From contig JASDTB010000056.1 in assembly GCA_041441455.1 (NCBI GenBank), forward strand, positions 1-64,000: DNA of 64,000 bases. Direction: 5' to 3'. The position numbers were made by a program, and so were the translations under genes. A model generated the notes under the pieces. It did not search any database. It saw only the letters and a program-made list of their open reading frames with translations, and was not told where the DNA came from. Positions 17,437 to 25,995 of this stretch are shown here, in pieces (within the stretch, counting starts at the first letter, position 1; every line of letters starts with the position of its first letter). This stretch comes from JAFIHK01 sp041441455. Lineage in GTDB: Bacteria; Bacteroidota; Bacteroidia; Bacteroidales; UBA932.

Positions 17437-19957
17437 TTCTTTTATAAAGTTCAAATCCAAGAATACTGAACAGACCTGCAGTAGCAGAGAGTGCAATTTC
17501 GTACCACTTAAGTGAACTGAATTGAAATAGTGATTGGAAGAATGGAACTTCTAGAACAATAATCAAAAAGAAAAGTGCACCTCCTAAAACCCATTTAACT
17601 GTACTATTGGGAGTTCTGATTATAGTGAATATGTTCTGTTTCCATGATCTGTTGGAAAGTATGATTGATATGTTAGAGACAATCAGGGTGATGAATGACA
17701 TGGTTCTAACCTCTTTTTCATTTAGTCCAACATATAATCCAATGAAATAGACTAATAGTGTTATTATTAATACATTAACGCCTTGTAGACAGCTCATTAT
17801 GATTTTCTTTGAACCAAAGAATGGTTGATCTGCTTTTCTCGGGGCCCTTTTCATAATATCTTTTTCTGCTTCTTCTGCTTCAAAGATCACCGAACACGAA
17901 GGATCGATAATGAGTTCTAAGAAGACTATGTGTACTGGCCAGAGAATTAGAGGAAGGTCGGCAGTTAATACAGGAATCAGTGAAAGACCTGCAATTGGAA
18001 CGTGGATTGCAAAGATATATCCTAGAGCCTTTTGTAAGTTGTCAAAAATTCTTCTGCCCATTTTGATTGCACCTACAATCGAGGCAAAATTGTCGTCCAT
18101 CAGTACTAAAGCGGATGCTTCACGAGCTACATCTGTTCCCTTTTCGCCCATAGCTATCCCAATATGGGCTGCCTTAAGCGCAGGAGCATCATTAACGCCG
18201 TCTCCTGTCATCGCCACCACTTCGCCGTTTCTCTTTAGAGCATTCACTAGCTTAAGTTTCTGTTCTGGAATTACCCTTGCAAAAATGTTAACATGTTTGA
18301 TTCTTTCACTCAGCTCCTCTTCGCTCATTGCTGCCAACTCTTGCCCAGTGATTACATTTTCGGGGGTCTCAATTCCAATCTCTTTACCAATATTGGAGGC
18401 TGTGATAGGATAGTCTCCGGTTATCATAATTACTCTGATTCCTGCTTCGCGACACTCTTTTACCGCTAATGGAACCTCTTCTCGGATAGGGTCGGAGAGA
18501 CCAATAAGTCCTATAAATTCAAAATCGAAATCGTGTTGAATTTCGGGTAGAGTTTTATCGATTACATGAGCTTTTGCTACTCCCAGTACTCTTAACCCTT
18601 TTGCTGCCATTTCTGATACTGCCTTTTCATAAATGGCAATTTTCTCAATAGGGAGATGGCATAGGTCGAAAATTGCTTCGGGAGCACCCTTGGCGGCTAT
18701 TACTTTTTGGTTTGAGGCTGGATTTATGAATACTCTGGACATTGCAAGCATCTCTTTTGAAAGAGGGTACTCTTTGACCATTGTCCAGTCTGTATGAATA
18801 TGTTCGGTTTCGCTCATATGTTTCTCTCCAATCAAAATAATCGCCTTTTCCATTGGGTCGAAAGGATTGACTTGGCTAGATAGAATTCCGAATTCAATAA
18901 TATCGTGATACTCTTCTGGCACTCCGTTGCTTGCTACTGTGTAATTTACGTGGTCTCTATTGTAGAGTGCTGTGACAGTCATCTTGTTTTTGGTAATCGT
19001 TCCCGTTTTGTCGCTGCAAAGAACAGTAGCAGAGCCTAATGTCTCAATTGCCGATGGACGGCGGGTGAGGACACTTTTTCGAGACATTCTCCAAGCTCCA
19101 ATTGCCATAAAGATAGTGAGCACAACTGGAAACTCTTCGGGGAGCATCGCCATTGCAAGGGTAATGCCTGCAAGGAAGCCTTTTAATAAATCGCCTCTAG
19201 TGAGAGTGAATATAACGATGACAGAGATACATAGAATTGCTCCCATAATTGCAAGTCTCTTCACTAAGACTCCCATCTCTCTCTTAAGTTTTGTAGGCTC
19301 CTCCTCTTCAGATTCTAAAGCCTTCCCAATTTTCCCAATTTCTGTATTTGACCCAATCGCGATTACTCTTGCAACAGCATTTCCTTGGACAATCATCGAA
19401 CCTGAGTAGACATAAGGTAGATCGTCTCCACCTGGGGTAAAGCTCTGTTCATTCTCTTCTGCCTCGCGTTTTCTTACTGGCACAGACTCTCCAGTTAAAA
19501 GAGATTCGTCTGCCGATAAATTATTGCAAGTGAGGATTATTGCGTCTGCAGGAACTCTGTCGCCCTCTTGTAAAACAATTAAATCATCTTTTACAACCTC
19601 TCTTCCGGCAACTCTGCGTGTCTCTCCATCTCTGATCACTAAAGCTCTTGGACTTGCTAAATCTTTTAATGCATCCAAGGCCTTCTCTGTTTTCCGCTCT
19701 TGATAGTATTCGATACCCATGATCACAAAAACGAAGCTCATCAACATGATCCCTTCGTTAATGTCGCCAAGAATAAGATAGAGCGTTCCGCAGGCTACTA
19801 AGAGCATAAACATTGGCTCTTTAATAATTCCTGCTGCAATATAAAGTGCACCTCTTTTTTTTGAGCCAGGAAGCTCATTCAAACCATCTCGTTTTTGTTT
19901 TTCGGCTACCTCTTTTTCCGATAAACCGTTGAATCGAGAGTTGTCGTTGATTGTCAT
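17417..19957 (-). CDS. Cation-translocating P-type ATPase (P2 type, ion uncertain)
   Basis: 846 residues. A cation-ATPase N-terminal domain, an actuator domain with LTGESVPV, the phosphorylation site CSDKTGT (Asp316), MITGD and TGDGVNDAPALKAAHIGIAMG are all present. The M4 motif is PEEFP rather than the PEGLP of Ca2+-ATPases, and the M6 segment reads LELIIDPS where SERCA has a VNLVTDG-type sequence, so calcium cannot be assumed. It follows a MarR regulator by 10 bp and is probably regulated by it. Confidence 0.88.
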   Translation of the reverse strand: MTINDNSRFNGLSEKEVAEKQKRDGLNELPGSKKRGALYIAAGIIKEPMFMLLVACGTLYLILGDINEGIMLMSFVFVIMGIEYYQERKTEKALDALKDLASPRALVIRDGETRRVAGREVVKDDLIVLQEGDRVPADAIILTCNNLSADESLLTGESVPVRKREAEENEQSFTPGGDDLPYVYSGSMIVQGNAVARVIAIGSNTEIGKIGKALESEEEEPTKLKREMGVLVKRLAIMGAILCISVIVIFTLTRGDLLKGFLAGITLAMAMLPEEFPVVLTIFMAIGAWRMSRKSVLTRRPSAIETLGSATVLCSDKTGTITKNKMTVTALYNRDHVNYTVASNGVPEEYHDIIEFGILSSQVNPFDPMEKAIILIGEKHMSETEHIHTDWTMVKEYPLSKEMLAMSRVFINPASNQKVIAAKGAPEAIFDLCHLPIEKIAIYEKAVSEMAAKGLRVLGVAKAHVIDKTLPEIQHDFDFEFIGLIGLSDPIREEVPLAVKECREAGIRVIMITGDYPITASNIGKEIGIETPENVITGQELAAMSEEELSERIKHVNIFARVIPEQKLKLVNALKRNGEVVAMTGDGVNDAPALKAAHIGIAMGEKGTDVAREASALVLMDDNFASIVGAIKMGRRIFDNLQKALGYIFAIHVPIAGLSLIPVLTADLPLILWPVHIVFLELIIDPSCSVIFEAEEAEKDIMKRAPRKADQPFFGSKKIIMSCLQGVNVLIITLLVYFIGLYVGLNEKEVRTMSFITLIVSNISIILSNRSWKQNIFTIIRTPNSTVKWVLGGALFFLIIVLEVPFFQSLFQFSSLKWYEIALSATAGLFSILGFELYKRINNQVL

Positions 19958-19967
19958 TGTGTTTGTG

Positions 19968-20369
19968 TTATTTTGTGATTTTTGAGATGAGTTGCTGGAG
20001 AGTTGTAACCTCTTCGTTTGTAAGTTTGGCGCGAATGATATCGATGATCAGTTTGTGAGCTGCGTTGTGCAAGTAGTTGATTATAATTGCTTTTTCGCTG
20101 AGGTGAATGTGTGCGCTTCGTCTGTCAGAATCGGATTTTACTCGAGTTATATATCCCTTGTCTTCTAGTTTGTCGAGAGTGATTTTAACTGTTGGTTTTT
20201 TTAGGTTCAGGACCTTTGAGAGTTCTGTCAAGTTTGGATTCACAAGCCCAGCGATAGCCTCAATGTACTTTACTTGAGATGGAGTTATGTCGGTTATTCC
20301 AGAGTTTGTCCATACAGAGTGTTCTGTATCAGTTATTAATTCTGTTAATCGGGCTATCTGCTCTTCCAT
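19968..20369 (-). CDS. MarR-family transcriptional regulator
   Basis: 133 residues from the ATG at 20369 (MEEQIARLTELITD). A TTG seven codons upstream is in frame but coincides with the -7 promoter box, so it is rejected. The winged helix is NLTELSKVLNLKKPTVKITLDKLEDKGYITRVKSDSDRRSAHIHLSEK, with the typical MarR wing (DRR). It presumably binds the dyad in its own promoter and controls itself and the P-type ATPase. Confidence 0.88.
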   Translation of the reverse strand: MEEQIARLTELITDTEHSVWTNSGITDITPSQVKYIEAIAGLVNPNLTELSKVLNLKKPTVKITLDKLEDKGYITRVKSDSDRRSAHIHLSEKAIIINYLHNAAHKLIIDIIRAKLTNEEVTTLQQLISKITK

Positions 20370-20387
20370 TATTTGTTTATTTTTCTG

Positions 20388-20418
20388 CAAATATAGTTAG
20401 ATGCGTCTAACTAAAAAA
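20388..20418 (-). promoter_or_regulatory. MarR promoter with operator in the spacer
   Basis: A perfect -7 box TATATTTG lies at 20395-20388 on the minus strand. TTTT sits at the -33 position 19 nt upstream. The spacer is almost filled by an inverted repeat with 8-bp arms (20394-20401 and 20406-20413), whose TTAG-n-CTAA core is typical of MarR operators. Binding would block RNA polymerase. Confidence 0.7.
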
Positions 20419-20428
20419 TTTTTCTTAG

Positions 20429-20624
20429 ATTCATCCTAAACTTGGAATTGAAATTAAGGGGAAAGTATTTGTTAAAGAGGCAACAAATGCATCAGGAACT
20501 GAGATCTCTTTCACTACACTTAGAGGAGAGTAGTGTTGTGCGTGTTGCGCCAGAGGGTGCTAGAAATATCTACAACAGTTCGGATGAGAAGCGAGTGCAG
20601 AAAGATGCTTTGTGGCTTAAATAA
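20429..20624 (+). pseudogene. Decayed cupin-domain gene
   Basis: The only stretch over 300 bp without an intact gene (20370-20697) contains this remnant. One frame (20429-20530) reads LGIEIKGKVFVKE then GTEISFTTL, like the N-terminal strands of small cupins. The next frame (from about 20527) reads SSVVRVAPEGARNIYNSSDE, like the segment after the metal site of the same family. About 35-40 residues, including the usual HxH metal motif, are missing between them, and the frames differ. I read it as a gene broken by an internal deletion. Identification rests on remembered family patterns. Confidence 0.5.
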
Positions 20625-20665
20625 AAAGAGTTGCGCTAGACTTTACTGCATAGGTATAAGAAAGA

Positions 20666-20686
20666 AGGCTGCTTTTAAAGCAGCCT
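20666..20686 (-). terminator. Intrinsic terminator after the minus-strand M16 gene
   Basis: Bases 20666-20675 and 20677-20686 are exact reverse complements (GGCTGC/GCAGCC core). On the minus strand the hairpin is followed by TTCTTTCTT. It lies 12 bp past the stop of the M16 protease gene ending at 20698. Confidence 0.75.
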
Positions 20687-20697
20687 ATCTAATTTAA

Positions 20698-23505
20698 CTA
20701 GTTTTCCGGAGCAAAGATAAATGTCATCCGATTTTTTTGAGAGAAGAGTTGTTGAGCAAATTTCTTTAGCTCTTTTGATGTGATTTTATCAAAATAGTTC
20801 TCTTCGCCAATTGTAAGGTCAACATTGCCTTTGATGCTGTTTTTTAGATCTGCAGCCCAATCGCGTTTAATAGATTTTTTCTCCTCTACACCTTTTTTAA
20901 GGTAGAGCATCACCTCTTTTACCTCTTTATCTGAGACCCCCTCGGTAGTGACTTTTTCAATCTCTTTTTGTACGATTTCTGCAAGCTCTTGTACAAGCTT
21001 AGGATCGGTGTCGAAGTCAACAGATATTCTGAATAGTGGTTGAGGATATTGAATTGTTCCAATACCAACACCAACATGATATGTGCCACCTTTCTCTTCT
21101 CTGATTGATTTCATATACCTCTCTCTAAGGATATATACAAGGAAACGAGCTTTAACATAGTTCTCTGTTGTATACTCTACTTTTCCAGAATATGATCTAT
21201 AAAAACTTGCTTTAGAGCTTTTTAAATTTTTTCCTTTGTAGAATAGAGATACTTCTCCTTTGCGTACAACAGGTTCTCTGTCTTTAAATTGAGAAGTAGG
21301 AGCTGATTTATCAGAAAGGGTCGCGATGTATTTTTCGCAAAGTGCTTTAATCTCCGAAGGTTCTGCAGGTCCAGAAAGGATATAAGTAAATTGAGACGGA
21401 GTGCAGAAGTGAGCATCATAAAGTTTGGAGATGTTTGTTATAGACGCAAGTTCTATCTCCGATGGAGTGATTTTGCCGCTGAAAGGGTAGTATGAGTATT
21501 CTAATTTTTGGCATGTGTCTTTATAGATCTCATGACTTCCAGTTGGCATGGCTAGCTCTTTTAATGTTTGAGTCTTCGAATAGGCTATATCTTTATCATC
21601 GATAGAATATTCCGACATATATAGATTTAGTAACTTGAAGAGATTTTCTGCACTTTTCTTAGTGAAAGTTCCAGAAAATTCATCGTATCTATAGTCGATA
21701 GATGGCTTTAAGGATACATTATTGGCTGCGCACCATTTTGTCATATCCTGTTTTTTGAGTCCACCGATAATAAATTGAGAGGTGAATCTCTCCATAAAAC
21801 GGGTTAGCTTCAGATCTTTTTCATCTGTTGCAGAGTAGCCCCCTTTCTTTATTGCATATAGCTTGATATTATCTCCTTGCTCGCCACTCTTTTTGAAAAT
21901 AACTTTTGCACCATTTGCTAATTGCCAAGTATAAGTTGTGTCTTTGGATATTACTTCGCTCTTTGCAGCTATAGGTGTCAGATTTTTTTCGAATTGGAGT
22001 GTTTTGTTTTTTATAGGCTCGTATTTTGGCAAGTCAGAGTCTTTAATCTCTTTCATGAATTTCAAGCACTCCTCTTTAGTTGGAAGATTAATAGAGTCTT
22101 TTTGAGGACACGCAAAGATTAGCAGACGATTGTCGGCCCTGATCATTTTTGGTGTGAATTCATTAACTTGCTCTGTTGTAATGGATTTTAAGCACTCTGT
22201 CTGTAGCTTATATCTCTCTTCTGGAGAGATCAATGGCTCATTGCGAGTGAAGTGCTCAACTATTCTGTTAACATAGTCCTCATTCTTCTGATCTTTAGCT
22301 CTGCGGTAGTTGCTCTCTATCTGCTTTTTGACAGCAGGGATTGCTATAGTTAGCTCCTCTTTGCTGAATCCGTGTTTTGCGACTCTTTCGATCTCTGTAA
22401 CTACAACTTTAGCTGCGTCAACCATTCTGTTTCCAATTGGAAGTGCTGTAATTGTAAATGTTCTCATCGCGTAGCTTATGGCTCCAGTTGCAGGGATTGC
22501 TGCTTTTACCATTGAGTCTGCAGGAAGACGGTCACATCTGTTTTTGATCATCTCGCTAACTAAGTTTTGCATCACTTCGTCGTAGATGAGTTGCTTTGTC
22601 TGTTTTTCGGGAGTAGAAACAAATGGGTATTTAATTACGATCCTTGTTGAGTATCCTTTGCTCTCTGGGTCGGTAATGTAACCAATGATTGGCTCTGCGT
22701 TATCGGGAACCGAATAGCTCTCTCTCTTTGCAGGATTTTTTGCCTTTGGAATAGAAGAGAACATCTTTTTGATTCTGTTTTCGATATCGTTAACATCGAT
22801 ATCTCCAACTACTACTACTGCTTGGAGGTCTGGTCTGTACCATTTGTGGTAGTAGTCAACAAGAGTTTGAGGTTTAAATGTATTGATGATTTCGGGGAGA
22901 CCGATTACGTCTCTCTCTGCAAATCTAGACCCAGTCTGTTGAATCTTGAAGATTGCCTTCATCATTCTTGTTCTCGCATCGTCGCCTCTGCGCCACTCTT
23001 CGCGGATAACTCCTCTCTCTGCCTCAATTTCTTTAGGCTCACAAGAGATGTAGTATGACCAATCGTGAAGTACTAGGAGGGCTGAATCAACGACAGTTGG
23101 TCTAACCACTGGAACCGATGATAAGTTGTAGACTGTTCTGTCCATCGAAGTGTAGGCGTTTATATTTGCACCAAACTTTACACCTATGCTTGCAAAGTAT
23201 TCAAGCATTTTCTTCTTTGGATAGTGTTTTGTTCCATTGAAAGCCATATGCTCCAGGAAGTGAGCTAGTCCTCTTTGGTTGCTCTCTTCTTGAAGTGAGC
23301 CGACGTTGTGGATGATGAAAAATTCTGCTCTATTGGCAGGATTTTGTGCCTTTCTGATGTAATAGGTTAGTCCATTTTCGAGCTTACCAATTTTAATCTG
23401 TTCATCGACTGGCAGTTTGTCGCCTTTTACAAATTCTTGTGAAAAAGCAAAATGCACACTCATAACGAGTATAAGTGTGCATAATGTTTTGTTGAAAAGG
23501 GTCAT
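20698..23505 (-). CDS. Exported M16-family zinc protease (pitrilysin/insulinase type)
   Basis: 935 residues with a signal peptide (about 1-23). The inverted zinc motif HFLEH is at 82-86, and the third zinc ligand is probably in the ERGVIREEW segment further on. Two further M16 repeat halves follow; the C-terminal one lacks the zinc motif, as is usual. M16 proteases cut peptides and unfolded proteins inside a closed chamber. It overlaps the Fe-S protein stop by one codon (TAATG at 23507-23503). A paralogue of identical length lies on the other strand at 25996-28803. Confidence 0.92.
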   Translation of the reverse strand: MTLFNKTLCTLILVMSVHFAFSQEFVKGDKLPVDEQIKIGKLENGLTYYIRKAQNPANRAEFFIIHNVGSLQEESNQRGLAHFLEHMAFNGTKHYPKKKMLEYFASIGVKFGANINAYTSMDRTVYNLSSVPVVRPTVVDSALLVLHDWSYYISCEPKEIEAERGVIREEWRRGDDARTRMMKAIFKIQQTGSRFAERDVIGLPEIINTFKPQTLVDYYHKWYRPDLQAVVVVGDIDVNDIENRIKKMFSSIPKAKNPAKRESYSVPDNAEPIIGYITDPESKGYSTRIVIKYPFVSTPEKQTKQLIYDEVMQNLVSEMIKNRCDRLPADSMVKAAIPATGAISYAMRTFTITALPIGNRMVDAAKVVVTEIERVAKHGFSKEELTIAIPAVKKQIESNYRRAKDQKNEDYVNRIVEHFTRNEPLISPEERYKLQTECLKSITTEQVNEFTPKMIRADNRLLIFACPQKDSINLPTKEECLKFMKEIKDSDLPKYEPIKNKTLQFEKNLTPIAAKSEVISKDTTYTWQLANGAKVIFKKSGEQGDNIKLYAIKKGGYSATDEKDLKLTRFMERFTSQFIIGGLKKQDMTKWCAANNVSLKPSIDYRYDEFSGTFTKKSAENLFKLLNLYMSEYSIDDKDIAYSKTQTLKELAMPTGSHEIYKDTCQKLEYSYYPFSGKITPSEIELASITNISKLYDAHFCTPSQFTYILSGPAEPSEIKALCEKYIATLSDKSAPTSQFKDREPVVRKGEVSLFYKGKNLKSSKASFYRSYSGKVEYTTENYVKARFLVYILRERYMKSIREEKGGTYHVGVGIGTIQYPQPLFRISVDFDTDPKLVQELAEIVQKEIEKVTTEGVSDKEVKEVMLYLKKGVEEKKSIKRDWAADLKNSIKGNVDLTIGEENYFDKITSKELKKFAQQLFSQKNRMTFIFAPEN

Positions 23506-25457
23506 TATTTGTTGGTTTTTAAAGTTGCACCAGGTTCTGAGAAGGTAAATTTAGGTTCTACAACCTGAATCTCTCCCTCTTTAGTTTTTACAGTCCATTT
23601 GGTTTTTGTAAGTGCCTTCCATATTTTGTCGTCATTTAAAACCTCTTGCGAGTATTTAATTCTGAAAACTGGAAGATCGTTATCGTTGAGAGCAGTTTCG
23701 ATTCCAAGGAAGCCTTCTTGAAGTGAAAGGTGGCTTGAAAGATATGGAATGTTTCTAATGATAAGCGGTTTATCTAAATCTGTATAAACAATTTCATAAA
23801 CAGCCTCTTTCTTGCCTGCATATTTTTCTACATTACTTTCGTATTGCTTTTTGTAGAAATGGAATTGTCTCTCTAAGAACTCTCTCTTTGAAATTGTATC
23901 TACTTTGTCTTCAATTGAGATGAATTCGAAGTCAACCTCAACCTTTTTCACTCCACCTCCATGAACTGGCATCTGTAGCTCTTTCATCTCAACGGTGTTT
24001 TTAATAAAGTCGATATCAATAGGCTCATTGATGTTCATATAAAGTCTGACGATAAGTGGACATGCATACTCTGTCTCAAGTCCATAATAGCCTTTTTTAC
24101 TTAGTCTGAATTGCATTCCCAAATAATTTGGGTCCATCTTGTCAAACATTTTTTCGGTGCGAATAGTCACAACTTTAACTTGTTTCTCTTCTGCAGGAGG
24201 ATTAGCTATTCTAAATTTCGCAGGAGTGTAGATTAATTCGCGAATCTTTTCGGGAGTTATTTCACTTGGAACGTAATAGATTTCAACAGTATGGTGCTTT
24301 ACATATGTTGCAACACCATATACTCCAGGGATTTTTTGAAGTTGTGCCGAAAATGCTTTTGAACTTCCGAAGCATTTTACCGAACGTAGTCCATCTACTT
24401 GTAGCTTCTCTAGTTTATCGTATTTTGTTTTGTCACCCCACTTTTCGTCAATTGTTGGAAGCTCATATACAGATCCTAAGTAGAGGGCTAAAGCAAACAT
24501 AACTACAGTCAGGATGGCAGGAAGCCAACGGAGATTCTTTTTTCCAGATATTGTCAGCGCAGACTTATTACATGCTGTGATACATTCGCCGCAAAGGGTA
24601 CAGTCGATGTCTTTAACAGTGTCGGTTTTGCAAACATCAATACCGTAAGGGCATTTTTTTGTGCAAAGTCCGCAGTCATTACAAAGCTCTTTATCTTTTT
24701 TGATTTTTAATATCGGGAAGATATTTGTTTCGTGGTAAACAATCTCTAGAATAAATCCAGTAATACAGACAGCCCCCAAGATGTATACCCAAGAAATTGC
24801 CAGTCCAGATAGATTTGCTACTGCATAAAGTCCAATCAAGATAACAAATGATATGGTGAATTTGAATACATTGCTTAGTGCTCCAAGTGGACAGATGTAT
24901 TTGCACCAAAACATATCTACAACAAAGTTTCCTATAAAGAAAACTGCGATTGCAGCAATTGCCATCCATAGAGTCAACTCTCCTTGAAAGCCTGTAGCAA
25001 AGGCGTAATAAGGATCGAAGTTCTTACAAAATAGTTCGGAGCTTGAGATGGTGTAATAGAAAATAATAAATAATAAGATGTATTTGAATGATCTTAAAAT
25101 TTTGTCTGCAATTGACTTCGATTTTATTTCGAATGTCTTGATTTTTAGTTTTTTTCTAAGACGGGCTGTATATTCTCCGATAGTGCCTAATGGGCAGATA
25201 TATCCACAGAATAGTTTGCTGAAGAGTATTATTCCAACAGCAAGTGCAACTCCCATCATAATTTGGGTCATTGTCATGCTGCATGCTAGAGATCCATTTA
25301 CTAGATAAGAGCCTAGAGTTTCAATTCCTCCTAGAGGACAGTATGCCTCAGGATCGGCTGTCTCGTTTCCGAAGATTTTTGTAAGAAATACTATAATGGC
25401 GATTAATGTTCCCCATTGCAATATTGCTTTTGCCGGATTTTTCCACAGAGATTTCAT
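23505..25457 (-). CDS. NapH/NosR-type 4Fe-4S membrane protein with C-terminal HMA-like region
   Basis: 650 residues. About six transmembrane helices carry CGYICPLG and CKYICPLG motifs of NapH/MauN-type electron-transfer proteins. A two-cluster ferredoxin segment follows at about 255-300 (CNDCGLCTKKCPYGIDVC and CTLCGECITAC). After another helix, residues about 350-415 resemble a heavy-metal-associated fold (VDGLRSVKCFGSS, IPGVYGVATYVKHHTVEI) without the CxxC pair. The rest is unassigned soluble sequence. It may move electrons between the quinone pool and the periplasm. The coupling to an M16 protease gene is unusual. Confidence 0.82.
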   Translation of the reverse strand: MKSLWKNPAKAILQWGTLIAIIVFLTKIFGNETADPEAYCPLGGIETLGSYLVNGSLACSMTMTQIMMGVALAVGIILFSKLFCGYICPLGTIGEYTARLRKKLKIKTFEIKSKSIADKILRSFKYILLFIIFYYTISSSELFCKNFDPYYAFATGFQGELTLWMAIAAIAVFFIGNFVVDMFWCKYICPLGALSNVFKFTISFVILIGLYAVANLSGLAISWVYILGAVCITGFILEIVYHETNIFPILKIKKDKELCNDCGLCTKKCPYGIDVCKTDTVKDIDCTLCGECITACNKSALTISGKKNLRWLPAILTVVMFALALYLGSVYELPTIDEKWGDKTKYDKLEKLQVDGLRSVKCFGSSKAFSAQLQKIPGVYGVATYVKHHTVEIYYVPSEITPEKIRELIYTPAKFRIANPPAEEKQVKVVTIRTEKMFDKMDPNYLGMQFRLSKKGYYGLETEYACPLIVRLYMNINEPIDIDFIKNTVEMKELQMPVHGGGVKKVEVDFEFISIEDKVDTISKREFLERQFHFYKKQYESNVEKYAGKKEAVYEIVYTDLDKPLIIRNIPYLSSHLSLQEGFLGIETALNDNDLPVFRIKYSQEVLNDDKIWKALTKTKWTVKTKEGEIQVVEPKFTFSEPGATLKTNK

Positions 25458-25474
25458 AGTTTATTGATTTTAGG

Positions 25475-25813
25475 TTATCGTTTATTCTTTTTTGCATTTT
25501 CAGGATCTGCAGCTGCTTTCTCTCTGTATGTTTTGTATCTCTCTTCTCCAATTACTGCTGTTATTTTTTTTGGCAAGTCTTGTATTACCGCTTTAAGTTT
25601 TTCTCTATCGTCGATTACTGCATTTGCCTCTTTTTGGTAATCCATGTAAACAACAATCAGTTTGCTTGACTCTTCTGGAGTAATTTGAATGTATTTGGTC
25701 ATGAATGCTACTTTCTCTTTAGCGAACACTTCGGGGGTTTTTCCGTTTTGTGCAGTTGCTGTAACAGCGAAGAGGCAAACAAAGCCTAACATAATGGCGA
25801 TAAGTTTTTTCAT
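25475..25813 (-). CDS. Small secreted helical protein of unknown function
   Basis: 112 residues with a signal peptide (about 1-22, ending in ATAQ). The mature part is about 90 residues, charged and helical (KLIVVYMDYQKEANAVIDDREKLKAVIQDLP), with a Lys-rich end. I do not recognise a family with confidence. It is first in a minus-strand run with the Fe-S membrane protein (17 bp gap) and the M16 protease. Confidence 0.75.
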   Translation of the reverse strand: MKKLIAIMLGFVCLFAVTATAQNGKTPEVFAKEKVAFMTKYIQITPEESSKLIVVYMDYQKEANAVIDDREKLKAVIQDLPKKITAVIGEERYKTYREKAAADPENAKKNKR

Positions 25814-25860
25814 AATTTTCGGATTTTTATTTCGTATTGTTTGGCTATTTGACTGCGCAT

Positions 25861-25910
25861 GTCGAATATGGTTTAATCATAAATTCGACTCCTATGTTCG
25901 ATTAAACCAT
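25861..25910. promoter_or_regulatory. Nested inverted repeats in the divergent protease promoter region
   Basis: ATGGTTTAATC (25868-25878) pairs with GATTAAACCAT (25900-25910), 11 bp exact. GTCGAAT (25861-25867) pairs with ATTCGAC (25883-25889), 7 bp exact. The two structures overlap and cannot both form. They lie midway between divergent protease operons starting at 25813 and 25996. A further 7-bp repeat flanks 25935-25981. They may be an operator or a structured leader; no clear -7 box was found. Confidence 0.45.
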
Positions 25911-25995
25911 TTATAGTTTATGTAGTCTTTATTAAAACGAAAACCGCCACCAGTAAATGTGAGTGACGAGCATCTTCGTTTATAAACCTTAAACT

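Noticed and set aside
17910..19409. Long plus-strand frames opposite the P-type ATPase
   Set aside because: They are antisense to conserved ATPase motifs; low-complexity Ser/Ile/Thr-rich sequence is typical of shadow frames.
17417..19957. Calling the ATPase a calcium pump
   Set aside because: The PEEFP and LELIIDPS motifs differ from Ca2+-ATPase ion-site sequences, so the ion was left open.
20442..20624. 60-codon open frame as a gene
   Set aside because: Its first half is out of frame with recognisable cupin-like sequence and its second half is the remnant of the same gene; it is better read as a pseudogene.
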